Assembly: GCF_000166295.1 (NCBI RefSeq)
Contig: NC_017506.1
Location: 744,001 to 808,000, forward strand
Direction: 5' to 3'
DNA length: 64,000 bases
Origin: Marinobacter adhaerens HP15
GTDB lineage: Bacteria; Pseudomonadota; Gammaproteobacteria; Pseudomonadales; Oleiphilaceae
Shown here piece by piece: positions 37,148 through 46,025 of this stretch. Numbering within the stretch: position 1 is the stretch's first letter; each line of letters opens with the position of its first letter. A program made the position numbers and the translations under genes. Under the pieces are notes generated by a model, which did not search any database, was not told where the DNA came from, and saw only the letters and a program-made list of their open reading frames with translations.

Positions 37148-37981
37148 TTACTGAAGCAGCGCCATAGCCGCTTCCATCTGGGCGTTCAGATCCTCTTCCT
37201 CGCTCATGTCGATATTTGGATCCAACCCAAGACGATCAAACGCCGAAATCTTCGTCCAGTCCATTTCATTCCAGGGGTGCTCTGACCCCGCAACCAGCTG
37301 CAGATTGGCCACCATCACCAGATCCGCATAGTCGGCCGTCGGAACTTCCCGGTTGAAGTTGGCGTATTCCAGGGGAACGTTCTGGAGCTCTTTCGGGAAA
37401 TCCCACTTCTTGAGGATGGTCGCCCCGATCTTGGGATGCAGCTCATCGACCACGTTATCCAGCATGATACTGCTGATCTGGATATCCTGATCTTCCACAT
37501 AACGCAGGATGGGTAGAACACCGATCAGATGCACCAGACCTGCAAGGGTAGCCTGGTCGGGCTTGAGTTTCGTGTAGTGTTGCGCCAGAACATGGCACAC
37601 GCCCGCGACTTCGGTACTGGTCTGCCAGGTAGCGCGCATGCGCTTGTCGATCATGTCGGACGTGGCCTGGAACATCTGCTCCATGGCCAGGCCCATGGCC
37701 AGGTTGCTGGTGTAGGCCATGCCCAGTCGGCTGACCGCCATGTTCAGGTTCTCGATGGCGCGACTGCCGCGAAACAGCGGGCTGTTGGTTACCCGGATGA
37801 TGCGTGCGGAAAGCGCCGTGTCATTGCTGATGACCTTGACCAGATCGGCGATTGAAGAATCCTCGGATTGCGCAATATCTCTGACCTGAAGGGCCACCTC
37901 CGGAAGGGTGGGCAGCACCAGCTTATCGTTTTCGATGGCAGCGTTGAGATCGGCTTTGATGGTTTCGACAATATTCGACAT
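37148..37981 (-). CDS. HDOD-domain protein
   Basis: A 277-aa protein with an HDOD domain (about residues 10-210). The diagnostic pattern includes LPTLPEVALQVRDIAQ, VISNDTALSARIIRVTNSPLF and IENLNMAVSRLGM. The metal-binding HD pair of true HD hydrolases is not present, as is usual for HDOD, so it is likely a signalling scaffold. No GGDEF, receiver or kinase domain is fused. The ATG at 37981 is chosen by the domain boundary. A promoter with TTGACA lies upstream. Confidence 0.88.
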   Translation of the reverse strand: MSNIVETIKADLNAAIENDKLVLPTLPEVALQVRDIAQSEDSSIADLVKVISNDTALSARIIRVTNSPLFRGSRAIENLNMAVSRLGMAYTSNLAMGLAMEQMFQATSDMIDKRMRATWQTSTEVAGVCHVLAQHYTKLKPDQATLAGLVHLIGVLPILRYVEDQDIQISSIMLDNVVDELHPKIGATILKKWDFPKELQNVPLEYANFNREVPTADYADLVMVANLQLVAGSEHPWNEMDWTKISAFDRLGLDPNIDMSEEEDLNAQMEAAMALLQ

Positions 37982-38060
37982 GGTCAGTAGAGGTCCGCGT
38001 GTAGGTTCCGGCTGATGGCCCTGCCGGAACAATCAAACATTTGAGCTATTACATAGCAAA

Positions 38061-38090
38061 ATAGCAAATTCTGGCGCGTTTGCCTGTCAA
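38061..38090 (-). promoter_or_regulatory. Candidate promoter for the HDOD gene
   Basis: On the minus strand TTGACA (38090-38085) and TGCTAT (38066-38061) are 18 bases apart. The -35 is perfect, the -10 weak. A small palindrome GCTAT-TAC-ATAGC lies just downstream. Confidence 0.4.
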
Positions 38091-38091
38091 C

Positions 38092-39087
38092 TTATGTATC
38101 TGATTGTGCGCTTTTTTCCCTTTCGGGCACCGGGTAGGGCAGTGGCATTGGCTCCAGCGTCACCTCTGACAGGCCCTCCGGATGCAAGGCGTTTTCAGCG
38201 GCATCGTGGCGAACTACCGCAAGTAATTCAACGCTGCCGTCGCGGTATTTGATCGCGTTGACCACTTCTCCAACTGACCGCTCGCCGGCAAACAATGCGG
38301 TTCCGGGGGTTGGCAGGTCTTCTGACTGTTCAATACGGAAGCGGAAAAGGCTCTTTTTCAATTGCCCGAGGAAGTGCATGCGGGCAATCACTTCCTGACC
38401 CGTGTAGCAGCCTTTCTTGAAATGCACGCCGCCCACATGCTGCCAGTTCAGCATCTGAGGCACGAAGGACTCTTGTGTGGCGGTAGTCAGGGAGGCGACG
38501 CCCGCTGCGATTTCGGAGGCCTGCCAGTCGGCCGCCGACATACGGGCGCTGGCGGGAAGTGCTGCTTCGCCCTCTTCATTGTGCCAGAACTCGAAGCGGG
38601 GCGTGCCCTCGGCTGTCGATTGCGTTTTCACGAGGATGCCGTCAGGGAGCGTGCAGGCGTCCCCGGGCTCCTTCAGAGAATCCAGTGGCTTTCCGGCGAG
38701 CGTTTCTGCCAGGCCGTTGCCCAGAATCCCTGTAATCTTCGTTTCCTGAACCACCTCCATGGTGGTTCCACGAAACAGCATCAGATATTTGCGCAAGTGG
38801 CTGATGATGTCGTCAGCGAGTTCGGCGGGAAAGTCCATCAGGATATCGTCGCCTGAACGGACCATACGTGTGAGGCAGTAGGCACGTCCCTTGGGCGTTG
38901 CTGCGGCCGCGCGCGGCGAATACTCCGGGATTACCTCATCGAGGTTCTGGCTGAACTGGCCCTGAAGAAACTTGTCGGTGCCCGGCCCGCTGACGCATAC
39001 AACCACGCGGTTGTCGAGATCCGCCCAACCGTTGTCCGGCAGGGGATACTCTGCAACGGCAGATACAGAAGCGTCTGTGTCGGTCAT
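38092..39087 (-). CDS. ygfZ: Folate-binding protein YgfZ (Fe-S cluster maintenance)
   Basis: A 331-aa GcvT-like protein that helps maintain some Fe-S enzymes. The diagnostic motif KKGCYTGQEVIARMH with its conserved cysteine is present. So is the N-terminal VCVSGPGTDKFLQGQFSQN. The C-terminus is extended with charged residues. It is followed by the HDOD gene and preceded by ygfX-sdhE on the same strand, matching the ygfZ/sdhE neighbourhood known from enterobacteria. Confidence 0.92.
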   Translation of the reverse strand: MTDTDASVSAVAEYPLPDNGWADLDNRVVVCVSGPGTDKFLQGQFSQNLDEVIPEYSPRAAAATPKGRAYCLTRMVRSGDDILMDFPAELADDIISHLRKYLMLFRGTTMEVVQETKITGILGNGLAETLAGKPLDSLKEPGDACTLPDGILVKTQSTAEGTPRFEFWHNEEGEAALPASARMSAADWQASEIAAGVASLTTATQESFVPQMLNWQHVGGVHFKKGCYTGQEVIARMHFLGQLKKSLFRFRIEQSEDLPTPGTALFAGERSVGEVVNAIKYRDGSVELLAVVRHDAAENALHPEGLSEVTLEPMPLPYPVPEREKSAQSDT

Positions 39088-39108
39088 GGCGTACTCCAGG
39101 TTATTGAA

Positions 39109-39573
39109 TCAGTGAGATGATCGCCGGGGGCGGCCCAGTCTGAGCCAGACCCTGAGACGACGGAAATCCTCCGCCGGAACATTGCCCGGGCTTCCGGGTA
39201 CTGGTGCCAGCAGGAGTGAAGTGTATGAGCGGAATCTGGTGCCGGCAGGCCGAAGTTTCAAGAGTGCCAGGCCTGACCAGATCCGGCTGGAGGCAAGTGG
39301 AATAACCTCTACCCTCTGCTTGTCTCCGATTCTGGCATACATTTTATCGTGTTCGATCAGGAGACCACTCACGGAACCACAGCCCAGAAGTAACCCGTTT
39401 GACCGATACTGCAGGGCAGCGCCCCACAGTGCAATGGGGATTGCAACGAGAAGCCAGAATTTGCCTGCCAGCAGCGCCATCACCAGGAAAGCCAGCAGCA
39501 AAACCCATGGCAGCACCGCAAGCAGGCCGACCAGCAGGGAGGGCGTTAGCGTTAGTTCAATCCGGCTGGACAC
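39109..39573 (-). CDS. ygfX: YgfX-like inner-membrane protein
   Basis: A 154-aa protein with two adjacent N-terminal helices ([20 protein letters not shown] and [13 protein letters not shown]) and a soluble C-terminus. It is placed in the YgfX/CptA group because it overlaps sdhE by 17 bases, the usual arrangement. Sequence conservation is low. GTG at 39573 is chosen so that translation begins at [11 protein letters not shown], just before the helices. In E. coli YgfX is described as a membrane-bound toxin acting on the cytoskeleton; whether that holds here is unknown. Confidence 0.7.
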   Translation of the reverse strand: MSSRIELTLTPSLLVGLLAVLPWVLLLAFLVMALLAGKFWLLVAIPIALWGAALQYRSNGLLLGCGSVSGLLIEHDKMYARIGDKQRVEVIPLASSRIWSGLALLKLRPAGTRFRSYTSLLLAPVPGSPGNVPAEDFRRLRVWLRLGRPRRSSH

Positions 39574-39841
39574 GTTTGAGAATGATGTCGACCATGCGTT
39601 GAAGATCGGGATCGGCCGGGCGGCTGCGTTGCATGAACCACTCAAACATGTCGTTATCTTCGCAGGTGAGCAGTTTCTTGTAGCGGGCCTGGTCTTCAGC
39701 GTCCAGATCGCGGAAGGCCTCTTCCATGAAGGGAATCAGAAGGTTGTCCAGCTCCAGCATGCCTCTACGGCTATGCCACCAGAGGCGGTTGAATTCTGCT
39801 TTTTCAGACGATGCAGGTGTCTCTGACATAGTGTTTACCAT
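39557..39841 (-). CDS. sdhE: FAD assembly factor SdhE
   Basis: A 94-aa protein of the SdhE/YgfY family, which promotes covalent FAD attachment to SdhA. The signature [14 protein letters not shown] contains the RGxxE motif needed for function. [11 protein letters not shown] follows. Start ATG 39841 has AGGA close upstream; an ATG at 39829 is the alternative. ygfX overlaps its end. Confidence 0.92.
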   Translation of the reverse strand: MVNTMSETPASSEKAEFNRLWWHSRRGMLELDNLLIPFMEEAFRDLDAEDQARYKKLLTCEDNDMFEWFMQRSRPADPDLQRMVDIILKRVQPD

Positions 39842-39868
39842 TGAATCCTGTGTAAAAACGGTGTTCGT

Positions 39869-41473
39869 TCAGGGCGCGAGTGTACGGTAGGTGGTGGGAA
39901 CCAGCACGGTATCACGCACCTCATTGATCAGTCCCGGATAATCGAGAGTGTAGTGCAGCCCTCGGCTTTCCCTGCGCTGCAGTGCCGAACATATGATGAG
40001 ATCAGACACGGTGACCAGGTTACGAAGTTCCAGCAGGTCATTGGTGACACGGTAGTTGCTGTAGAACTCGCCGATTTCCGCAGACAAAAGATCCACCCGG
40101 TGCTTGGCCCGCTGCAGCCGCTTGGTGGTCCGCACAATGCCGACGTAGTCCCACATGAAATGGCGAAGCTCGTCCCAGTTGTGGGAGATTACCACGTCTT
40201 CGTCGGAATCCCGGACCTGGCTTTCATCCCAGTCTGGTGCCTCTGGCGGTGGCGGAATGTCGGCTTCCCGGCGGGCAATATCCGCCGCAGCCGCACGGCC
40301 ATAAACCAGACATTCCAGTAGGGAGTTGCTGGCCATTCGGTTGGCGCCATGGAGCCCGGTGAAGGCAGCCTCGCCGACCACGTAGAGCTGGTTAACATCG
40401 GTTCGGGCACGTTCATCGCTCATGATTCCGCCACAGGTGTAGTGAGCGGCTGGAACCACGGGAATGGGCTCGCGGGTAATATCGATACCGAAGCCCAGAC
40501 ACTTCTCGTAGATGGTGGGGAAGTGGTGCTTTATAAAGTCGGCGGGTTTGTGGCTGATGTCCAGGTAGAGATGATCAGCGCCCAGTCGTTTCATTTCGTG
40601 GTCAATGGCCCGGGCAACGATATCGCGGGGCGCCAGCTCGCCACGCTCGTCAAAGCGATCCATAAACCGGGAACCATCCGGCAGTTTCAGCAGGCCACCC
40701 TCGCCCCGCACGGCTTCCGTGATCAGGAAGGATTTGGCGTGTGGGTGATAAAGGCATGTGGGGTGAAACTGGTTGAACTCCATGTTTGCCACCCGGCAAC
40801 CGGCCCGCCAGGCCATCGCAATCCCGTCTCCGGAAGCGCCGTCCGGATTGGTTGTGTAGCGGTAGGCCTTGGAGGCGCCGCCGGTGGCAATCACTGTGAA
40901 TCGTGCCCGGAACAGCTCTACATGATTGTCTTCAAGGTTCAGGATGTAGGCACCGACGCATCGGTTTCCCGGCAGGGACAGTTTGCGATTGGTGATCAGA
41001 TCCACAGCCACCCGACCAGACATGAGTTCTATGTTTGGTCGTGCCTCTGCCTGGGAGGTGAGGGTGGTTGAGACCGCATGCCCCGTGGCATCGGCTGCAT
41101 GAATGATGCGCCGATGACTGTGGCCGCCTTCACGGGTCAGGTGGTAGTGGGCGTCCTGATCCCGCGTAAAATCGACACCGGAATCGATCAGCCAGTTGAT
41201 GCTTTCCCTGCCATGTTCGACCGTAAACCGCACGGCGTCCTCATGGCACAGGCCTGCGCCAGCATTGAGGGTGTCGGAGATGTGGTTTTCGGTGGAATCC
41301 TGATCATCCAGAACTGCGGCGATACCGCCTTGTGCCCAGAGCGTGGCGCCGCTGCTGATCTGAGCCTTGCTCACCACGCAGACCTTCAGGTGCTCCGGCA
41401 GATTGAGCGCGACGGTGAGGCCGGCAGCACCACTGCCGATAATGAGAACATCGTATTCGAAGGACTGTGGCAT
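39869..41473 (-). CDS. nadB: L-aspartate oxidase
   Basis: A 534-aa FAD enzyme that makes iminoaspartate for NAD synthesis. It has the dinucleotide-binding [30 protein letters not shown], the catalytic-site HTTRxx-like region [18 protein letters not shown] and the C-terminal helical domain. ATG 41473 is chosen because the first Rossmann strand then starts at residue 6, as in relatives; an ATG at 41494 is also possible and neither has a clear ribosome-binding site. It is divergent from rpoE, a conserved arrangement. Confidence 0.95.
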   Translation of the reverse strand: MPQSFEYDVLIIGSGAAGLTVALNLPEHLKVCVVSKAQISSGATLWAQGGIAAVLDDQDSTENHISDTLNAGAGLCHEDAVRFTVEHGRESINWLIDSGVDFTRDQDAHYHLTREGGHSHRRIIHAADATGHAVSTTLTSQAEARPNIELMSGRVAVDLITNRKLSLPGNRCVGAYILNLEDNHVELFRARFTVIATGGASKAYRYTTNPDGASGDGIAMAWRAGCRVANMEFNQFHPTCLYHPHAKSFLITEAVRGEGGLLKLPDGSRFMDRFDERGELAPRDIVARAIDHEMKRLGADHLYLDISHKPADFIKHHFPTIYEKCLGFGIDITREPIPVVPAAHYTCGGIMSDERARTDVNQLYVVGEAAFTGLHGANRMASNSLLECLVYGRAAAADIARREADIPPPPEAPDWDESQVRDSDEDVVISHNWDELRHFMWDYVGIVRTTKRLQRAKHRVDLLSAEIGEFYSNYRVTNDLLELRNLVTVSDLIICSALQRRESRGLHYTLDYPGLINEVRDTVLVPTTYRTLAP

Positions 41474-41510
41474 CGGGTCGTTATCGCAGGCCATAATGTG
41501 GACGTGTATT

Positions 41511-41537
41511 GAACTAAACTTTACGCTTGCTGTCTAT
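41511..41537 (+). promoter_or_regulatory. Candidate sigma-E (AlgU)-type promoter of rpoE
   Basis: GAACTA (41511-41516), 16 bases, then TCTAT (41533-41537). This is close to the ECF consensus GAACTT-N16-TCTGA and fits autoregulation. It lies about 140 bases before the rpoE ATG. Confidence 0.6.
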
Positions 41538-41676
41538 TTGGCCTGACAGGGTGAGCCGCCTGACCGGTGGTCTAGCCCGTTTCATGAACGGACGCCGGAT
41601 AGCATCAATGACGCAGCGAAACTTGGTACAGGCCGGACAGCTGGCCATCAAATCAGGGAACCCCGGCAACCAGTCC

Positions 41677-42294
41677 ATGACTCCTGATACAGAGAAACAA
41701 CAGGGCGATCACCCGGACAGCCAGACGGATCTGCAGCTGGTGCGCAAGGTCCGTAATGGTGATCGCGCCGCCTTCGATCTTCTGGTGGTCAAGTACCAAT
41801 CCAGAGTCGCATCAATTATCAGTCGGTACGTCTACGACAGTCAGGAAGTCATGGATCTGACCCAGGAGACCTTCGTAAAGGCGTTCAGGGCGATCGAGCG
41901 CTTCCGCGGGGACAGCGCCTTCTATACATGGCTGTACCGGATTGCCGTCAATACCGCGAAGAATTACCTGGAATCCCGCGGCCGGCGGCCGCAGGGCAGT
42001 GCCGACTCGGCGGAAGCGGAGAATTTCGATGACGGTTCACGGCTGCGTGACACCGCTTCGCCTGAACGGCTCCTGCAACGGGAACAGCTCCAGAAAGAAT
42101 TGAACAAGGCGATCGCCCAGCTTCCTGAGGAGTTGCGCTCTGCCTTTCTGCTCAGGGAATACGATGGACTGAGCTATGAGGATATCGCGGGTATCCTCGA
42201 GTGCCCGATCGGTACTGTCCGTTCAAGAATATTCAGGGCCCGGGATGCGGTTGATCGGCATCTCGGGCCTTTACTCAATCACTCGGTGACGTAA
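41677..42294 (+). CDS. rpoE: Extracytoplasmic-stress sigma factor RpoE/AlgU
   Basis: A 205-aa ECF sigma factor. Region 2 has FDLLVVKYQSRVASI, DLTQETFVKAFRAI and FYTWLYRIAVNTAKN. Region 4 has LPEELRSAFLLREYDGLSYEDIA and GTVRSRIFRARDAV. ATG 41677 gives an N-terminus only slightly longer than Pseudomonas AlgU. The four genes downstream are its regulators and a target protease. Confidence 0.95.
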   Translation: MTPDTEKQQGDHPDSQTDLQLVRKVRNGDRAAFDLLVVKYQSRVASIISRYVYDSQEVMDLTQETFVKAFRAIERFRGDSAFYTWLYRIAVNTAKNYLESRGRRPQGSADSAEAENFDDGSRLRDTASPERLLQREQLQKELNKAIAQLPEELRSAFLLREYDGLSYEDIAGILECPIGTVRSRIFRARDAVDRHLGPLLNHSVT

Positions 42295-42309
42295 TTGAGG
42301 TTGCATCCC

Positions 42310-42870
42310 ATGGATGATCGTCTCAGAGAAACACTGTCCGCCATGATGGACGACGAAGCTGACGAACTTTCGGTACGTCGCCTGCTTTCCCACGATCGCC
42401 AGGACGAGGTTCGGGCGCAGTGGCAGCGTTGGCAGGATGTTCGCGACCTTATGCATGACGGCCACTCGCCGGCCCATGGTATGGACGTCAGTGTGGGCGT
42501 CCGTGAACGGCTTGACGGGCGGGGCACCACCGCGGTCAGGCCTGAAGCTGCCGTACAGGCCACCAGGTCCGGCCGCTGGCACTGGCCGGCTGCCGCCATG
42601 GTTGCCATGGCGCTGCTGGTCGGGTTCGGTGCTGGTGCCGGCTGGGATTCATCCGCGACCGGGCCGGTTCAGCCGGTGACCGCAGCCGCACCAGAAACGC
42701 CTGTGCAGGACCAGCCGGTCAGGGAAATTGCCCTGCAGGGTCTTGATGAGGAACAGTGGGAGTATATGAGTCGCTACCTGCTGGAACACGCACAGCACAA
42801 CAGTGTTGGCGCCGGGCGGGGCGCCGTCGGCTATGCCCGTCTGGTCAGTGCCAACGGTGCCGGCTACTGA
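42310..42870 (+). CDS. mucA: Anti-sigma-E factor RseA/MucA
   Basis: A 186-aa single-pass membrane anti-sigma factor. The N-terminal cytoplasmic domain opens with the family pattern RETLSAMMDDEADELSVRRLL. It is followed by a transmembrane helix (WPAAAMVAMALLVGFGAGAG, about residues 96-115) and a periplasmic tail ending SANGAGY. It would hold RpoE inactive until cleaved by DegS/AlgW and RseP. The ATG at 42310 is 16 bases after rpoE. Confidence 0.9.
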   Translation: MDDRLRETLSAMMDDEADELSVRRLLSHDRQDEVRAQWQRWQDVRDLMHDGHSPAHGMDVSVGVRERLDGRGTTAVRPEAAVQATRSGRWHWPAAAMVAMALLVGFGAGAGWDSSATGPVQPVTAAAPETPVQDQPVREIALQGLDEEQWEYMSRYLLEHAQHNSVGAGRGAVGYARLVSANGAGY

Positions 42871-42892
42871 ACCCCGGAGCGAGAGTTTAATC

Positions 42893-43912
42893 ATGCCTCA
42901 AGTCTTCATTAATGTTGTCCCAAGCCGTGCGTTGTCCATGCTCGTGGGTTTTTTGCTCGCGCTTGCTGGGTCGCTGCCGGCTGCCGCGGACGAAGACGAG
43001 GCATCCGCCTGGCTTGAAAGGCTGGGTCCGGCCCTGAACATGACGTCCTACCGCGGTGTGTTCGTATACGCCCGGGGCGAGAGCGTGCACTCCATGCAGA
43101 TTGCCCATCGTTACAATGATGGCGTTGTAGAGGAGCGACTGGTTCTGCAGGACGGCGGCAGTGGAGAAATTGTTCGCAAAGGCATGAATGTGGTCTGCGT
43201 GCTTCCTGAAACAGGCCGCGTCAAGCTTGACCAGGTGATTCCTTCAGGCCCGTTCGCCGAAGCGTTCACCAGTCAGCTGATGCCGGTCAGCCACTGGTAT
43301 CGGGCGGAAATGAAAGGTGAGGACCGGGTTGCAGGGTATGACGTGGTTTCAGTGGCGCTAAGTGCCAAGGATCCCTACCGCTACAGTCATCGGCTTTGGC
43401 TGGAGAAATCCACCGGTCTTCTGGTCAAGAGTCACGTTCGTAATGCCGAGGGGGAAGTGCTCGAGCAGTTTCAGTTCACCAGCCTGCACATCGGCGAGGA
43501 CATTCCCGATAGCGAATTCGAGATCCGCACCGAGGGCCGGGAAATTTCCAGAACGCTGGATGAGCCCGCTGCTACGGCATCGGTGGTCCAGCGTATGGAT
43601 GGGTGGCAGCTTGGCTGGCGCCCGGAAGGGTTTGTCCCTGCGGCGGCGCCCCGCTCCGGCAAGGGCCAGGCCGTTGCCTTCTCCGATGGCCTGGCCGCTT
43701 TTTCGGTCTTCGTTGAGCCGGCTGGCCCGGTTAGCATGCCGACGGGCGCCTCCCTGATTGGCGCCACCACCGTTTATATGCATCAGGTGACGGAAGGGGA
43801 TAGCGCTTTTCTGGTTACCGTCGTGGGTGAGCTGCCTCCGCAGACTGCGCGCCAGGTTGCCGAATCGGTGCGTATCGAAGACTCAGTGGCCCTGGGTGCG
43901 GGTGAGCCTTGA
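42893..43912 (+). CDS. mucB: Periplasmic regulator RseB/MucB
   Basis: A 339-aa protein with a signal peptide (about residues 1-33, ending SLPAAAD). The LolA-like N-terminal domain shows YRGVFVYARGESVHSM and the C-terminal domain includes RMDGWQLGWRPEGF and HQVTEGD. RseB shields RseA from proteolysis and senses lipopolysaccharide stress. The ATG at 42893 follows mucA by 22 bases and its stop overlaps the start of rseC. Confidence 0.93.
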   Translation: MPQVFINVVPSRALSMLVGFLLALAGSLPAAADEDEASAWLERLGPALNMTSYRGVFVYARGESVHSMQIAHRYNDGVVEERLVLQDGGSGEIVRKGMNVVCVLPETGRVKLDQVIPSGPFAEAFTSQLMPVSHWYRAEMKGEDRVAGYDVVSVALSAKDPYRYSHRLWLEKSTGLLVKSHVRNAEGEVLEQFQFTSLHIGEDIPDSEFEIRTEGREISRTLDEPAATASVVQRMDGWQLGWRPEGFVPAAAPRSGKGQAVAFSDGLAAFSVFVEPAGPVSMPTGASLIGATTVYMHQVTEGDSAFLVTVVGELPPQTARQVAESVRIEDSVALGAGEP

Positions 43913-44358
43913 TTACTGAAACTGGAAAAGTGGTCGCGCTCAAGGGCGACAAGGTCTGGGTCCAGACGATCCGAACCAGCGCCTGTCAGAGTTGTGCTGC
44001 CCGTAATGGTTGTGGTCAGAAAGTCCTGGCGGCTGCCTCCGGCGGGCGCGCCAACCAGATTCTGGTGACCAACTCGGTCAATGCCAGGGTGGGAGATGAA
44101 GTGACCGTCGGAATCGATGAGCAGGCGTTGCTGGGTGCTTCCATTCTGGTCTACGCCGTCCCACTGATCCTGATGGTTGTCGCAAGTATCCTCGGGCACC
44201 AGATGTCCGGTGGTAGCGACGGCGCTGCGATGCTGGCCGCTGTCGCTGGCCTGGCTCTGGGTTTTTTCGCAGGACGCAAACTGCAAGACGCGGGCGGCAA
44301 GGAGTATGAGCCCCGCCTGGTCCGGGTAAGCCGGATAGCCTCTGAAAACTGTCTGTAA
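43909..44358 (+). CDS. rseC: RseC/MucC-family membrane protein
   Basis: A 149-aa protein of the RseC family. An N-terminal cysteine motif CQSCAARNGCG could bind an Fe-S cluster, and two helices follow (LLGASILVYAVPLILMVVASILG and AAMLAAVAGLALGFFAG). TTG at 43909 overlaps the mucB stop. RseC homologues are linked to SoxR reduction and sigma-E regulation; the exact role is unclear. Confidence 0.9.
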   Translation: MITETGKVVALKGDKVWVQTIRTSACQSCAARNGCGQKVLAAASGGRANQILVTNSVNARVGDEVTVGIDEQALLGASILVYAVPLILMVVASILGHQMSGGSDGAAMLAAVAGLALGFFAGRKLQDAGGKEYEPRLVRVSRIASENCL

Positions 44359-44438
44359 ACCCTACGGTTTTGTAAGTTGAAAATCGGTGGGCCGAACCCA
44401 AAACTACGCCTAGGTGTAAGCACAACAGGGGGTACAAC

Positions 44439-45917
44439 ATGTCGAGTGCAACAGCAGTTGCCCAGTCGTCACGTAATTTCATACCCGGAAGGATGCCGGC
44501 CGCTTTGCTGATTTTGCTGTCCGCCATGGTGTTGGCGGGCTGGAGTCAGGCGAGTTCAGCCCGAAGCCTGCCTGACTTTACCGAGCTGGTTGAAGATAAC
44601 GCCGGTGCGGTGGTGAACATCAGTACAACCACAGAGCCCACGCGCCGCAATTCCGGCGCTCCCGGGATGCCGTTTGATGAGCGTCAGCTCGAACAGCTTC
44701 CCGAGTTTTTCCAGGATTTCTTCCGCGGCCCCCAGTCTCCGTTTGGAGGTGGACCTGGCAACTCCCAGCCACGCCGCTCCATGGGCTCCGGGTTCATTGT
44801 CTCCTCGGACGGTTATGTCTTGACCAATAACCACGTGGTCGAGGGAGCTGATGAGATCATCGTGCGGCTGAATGACCGGCGCGAGCTGCCCGCGACGCTG
44901 GTTGGAACAGACCCTCGTTCCGATATGGCCGTGCTGAAAATTGAAAACGGCGATGATCTGCCTGTCGTTCAGGTAGGTCGGTCCCGAGATCTGAAAGTCG
45001 GTGAGTGGGTGTTTGCGATTGGCTCGCCGTTTGGATTCGATTACACGGTAACGGCCGGAATCGTCAGCGCCCTGGGTCGCTCCCTGCCATCGGAAAACTA
45101 CGTGCCCTTCATTCAGACAGACGTAGCGATCAACCCGGGCAACTCCGGCGGCCCTCTGTTTAACCTGGAGGGCGAAGTGGTCGGTATCAACTCCCAGATC
45201 TACACCCGCTCTGGCGGTTTCATGGGGGTCTCCTTTGCCATTCCGATTGACGATGCGATGAACGTCTTCCGTCAGTTGCGCGACAACGGCTCTGTCTCCC
45301 GTGGCTGGCTCGGGGTGCTGATTCAGGAAGTGAACCGTGATCTGGCCGAATCCTTTGGCCTCAAGCGGCCCCGCGGTGCACTGATTGCCGAAGTGATGTC
45401 CGGTTCGCCGGCGCAGGCAGCCGGCCTGCAGGCAGGGGATATCGTCCTCAGCTATGACGGCGACGAGGTGCAGCTTTCCTCTGACTTGCCGCCCATGGTT
45501 GGCCGCACGCCGGTTGGCGAAACTGCCGAACTGAGAGTGCTTCGCGGTGGCGAGGAAATCGAGCTTCAGGTTGAAATCGGTCGCCTTCCCGAGGAGGGAA
45601 GCCAGCAGGCTTCCGCACCGGCCAGTGACAGTGATGGTCCCGGCTCTGCGCCCCTGGGCATGATGGTCGAACCGCTTCCTACGGACATGGCCGACTCAAT
45701 GGGTATTGAAGGCGGCGTTGTGGTCAATAACGTTGCGCGGGGTGCGGCTTCCGAAGCGGGCATCCGTGCGGGCGATGTGATCACGGAAATGAATCGCCAG
45801 AAGGTGACATCGGTGCAGGAATTCCGCGAGGCTGTTCAGTCGCTGCCCGAGGGCAAGGCGGTATCGGTCCGGGTGGTGCGCCAGGGTCGGGCACTGTATC
45901 TGGTGATGAAGCCCTGA
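44439..45917 (+). CDS. mucD: Do-family periplasmic serine protease MucD/DegP
   Basis: A 492-aa HtrA-family protease and chaperone. A signal peptide (about residues 1-42) leads to the trypsin-like domain with catalytic His in LTNNHVV, Asp in RSDMAVLK and Ser in PGNSGGPL. Two PDZ domains follow (about 290-380 and 400-490). It degrades misfolded envelope proteins and closes the sigma-E operon. A terminator follows. Confidence 0.95.
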   Translation: MSSATAVAQSSRNFIPGRMPAALLILLSAMVLAGWSQASSARSLPDFTELVEDNAGAVVNISTTTEPTRRNSGAPGMPFDERQLEQLPEFFQDFFRGPQSPFGGGPGNSQPRRSMGSGFIVSSDGYVLTNNHVVEGADEIIVRLNDRRELPATLVGTDPRSDMAVLKIENGDDLPVVQVGRSRDLKVGEWVFAIGSPFGFDYTVTAGIVSALGRSLPSENYVPFIQTDVAINPGNSGGPLFNLEGEVVGINSQIYTRSGGFMGVSFAIPIDDAMNVFRQLRDNGSVSRGWLGVLIQEVNRDLAESFGLKRPRGALIAEVMSGSPAQAAGLQAGDIVLSYDGDEVQLSSDLPPMVGRTPVGETAELRVLRGGEEIELQVEIGRLPEEGSQQASAPASDSDGPGSAPLGMMVEPLPTDMADSMGIEGGVVVNNVARGAASEAGIRAGDVITEMNRQKVTSVQEFREAVQSLPEGKAVSVRVVRQGRALYLVMKP

Positions 45918-45950
45918 TACCCTTCTGCTGATCCGGATTACCTGAGATAG

Positions 45951-45991
45951 AGCCCCCGCAGGTGTTGGAAACGACACTTTCGGGGGCTTTT
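45951..45991 (+). terminator. Rho-independent terminator of the rpoE-mucD operon
   Basis: AGCCCCCG (45951-45958) pairs with CGGGGGCT (45981-45988), followed by T. Inside, GTGT (45962-45965) and ACAC (45974-45977) extend the hairpin. It lies 34 bases after the mucD stop. Confidence 0.8.
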
Positions 45992-46025
45992 GTTATACTC
46001 GGCGGATCAATAAAAATGAGTGGCC

